DNA of 64,000 nt from Sulfitobacter sp. THAF37. GTDB lineage: Bacteria > Pseudomonadota > Alphaproteobacteria > Rhodobacterales > Rhodobacteraceae. The notes beneath the pieces were generated by a model, which saw only the letters and a program-made list of their open reading frames with translations, was not told the origin of the DNA and made no database searches. Made by a program: the position numbers and the translations under genes. The stretch spans positions 3,173,501 to 3,237,500 of the forward strand of contig NZ_CP045372.1 of the NCBI RefSeq assembly GCF_009363555.1, in the 5' to 3' direction. Of this stretch, positions 63,539-64,000 are shown in pieces (positions within the stretch are counted from its first letter, which is position 1; each line of letters starts with the position of its first letter).

Positions 63539-64000
63539 TCAGTTGGCGGCCTTCAGCTCCAGCCGACGCGCGTGCAACACCGGCTCGGTATAGCCGGAGG
63601 GCTGCGCACGCCCTTTCAGCACCAGATCGCAGGCTGCCTGAAACGCGATGCCGTCGTAGCCGGGCGCCATCGGGCGATAGGCCGGGTCATCGGCATTCTG
63701 CCGGTCCACAATCTCGGCCATCTTTCTCAGCCCCGCGATCACCTGTTCTTCACTGATCACACCGTGATGCAGCCAGTTGGCAAGCGCCTGGGCCGAGATC
63801 CGGCAGGTCGCGCGGTCCTCCATCAGGCCCACATCGTTGATGTCAGGCACCTTGGAGCAGCCGACCCCCTGGTCCACCCAGCGCACCACGTAGCCCAGGA
63901 TGCCCTGCGCGTTGTTCTCGATTTCGCGGGTGATCTCGTCCTCGCTCAGGTTGCGCCCGTCCATCACGGGAATGCGCAGCAGGTCGGCCAATGTGCCGCG
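63539..64000 (-). CDS. glcB: Malate synthase G, C-terminal part (runs off window)
   Basis: Condenses glyoxylate with acetyl-CoA to malate. Only the last 153 codons before the stop at 63539 lie in the window; the frame runs to the right-hand edge. Diagnostic C-terminal text: [55 protein letters not shown] and [20 protein letters not shown], ending [18 protein letters not shown]. An internal ATG at 63991 is not the start; the N-terminal part is upstream. The glcG gene follows. Confidence 0.94.
   Translation of the reverse strand, partial: RGTLADLLRIPVMDGRNLSEDEITREIENNAQGILGYVVRWVDQGVGCSKVPDINDVGLMEDRATCRISAQALANWLHHGVISEEQVIAGLRKMAEIVDRQNADDPAYRPMAPGYDGIAFQAACDLVLKGRAQPSGYTEPVLHARRLELKAAN

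Overview
The window comes from the chromosome of a GC-rich alphaproteobacterium, almost certainly a member of the Rhodobacteraceae (Roseobacter/Rhodobacter relatives). The grounds are a 14-gene complex I cluster interrupted by many small genes and followed by birA-coaX-rnj, the DUF5333/DUF5337-type proteins inside it, a leucine-degradation cluster, and a membrane-bound PntAB transhydrogenase. It is mostly metabolic core sequence. No prophage, CRISPR array, integron, rRNA or tRNA gene was found.

Region 1 (1-22600, minus strand): RNase J (cut by the window edge), coaX and birA lie downstream of nuoN. The complete complex I set runs nuoA-B-C-D-E-F-G-H-I-J-K-L-M-N and is read right to left from a promoter at about 22520. 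Between the nuo genes sit at least thirteen extra genes: two lipoproteins, a DUF5333-type secreted protein, a SAM methyltransferase, a MAPEG-type membrane protein, a DUF5337-type membrane protein, a membrane-anchored protein sharing its C-terminal domain with an extended NuoE, a carboxymuconolactone-decarboxylase-like protein, and five very small ORFs. Many have 1-4 base start/stop overlaps, the sign of translational coupling.

Region 2 (22600-33230, minus strand): an NAD-dependent epimerase and an ABC membrane domain without an ATPase, then the leucine/isovalerate (liu) cluster. That cluster holds isovaleryl-CoA dehydrogenase, methylcrotonyl-CoA carboxylase beta and alpha, methylglutaconyl-CoA hydratase and HMG-CoA lyase, interspersed with a GST, an ASCH protein, a lysozyme-inhibitor-like secreted protein and a small membrane protein. 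A promoter with a palindromic operator candidate lies in front of it. BirA from region 1 would biotinylate the carboxylase.

Region 3 (33377-44300): an FMN-binding stress-type protein, a DegT-type aminotransferase and phosphoglycolate phosphatase, then a divergent glmU-glmS pair (UDP-GlcNAc synthesis) with a flavin-split-barrel protein and a DNA alkylation repair protein. Next come a lipoprotein, moaA (molybdopterin), waaA (Kdo transferase) and a glycosyltransferase. UDP-GlcNAc, Kdo and glycosyl transfer all feed the outer membrane.

Region 4 (44430-55610): peptide and amino-acid scavenging. It holds a tandem pair of M20 amidohydrolases, a DAO-family FAD oxidoreductase, an ArgE-type deacetylase and a complete peptide ABC transporter (fused double ATPase, binding protein, two permeases).

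Region 5 (55660-64000): a DUF3422 protein; a MerR regulator overlapping a CMD-family gene, with a textbook 19-bp-spacer MerR promoter; pntAB with a strongly structured 3' region; a REP-associated transposase-like gene that has lost its catalytic residues; a class C26 glutamine-amidotransferase-like hydrolase; and glcG next to the 3' end of malate synthase G. The most interesting unexplained material is the set of accessory genes inside the nuo cluster, the structured RNA-like segment after pntB, and the degenerate transposase gene.
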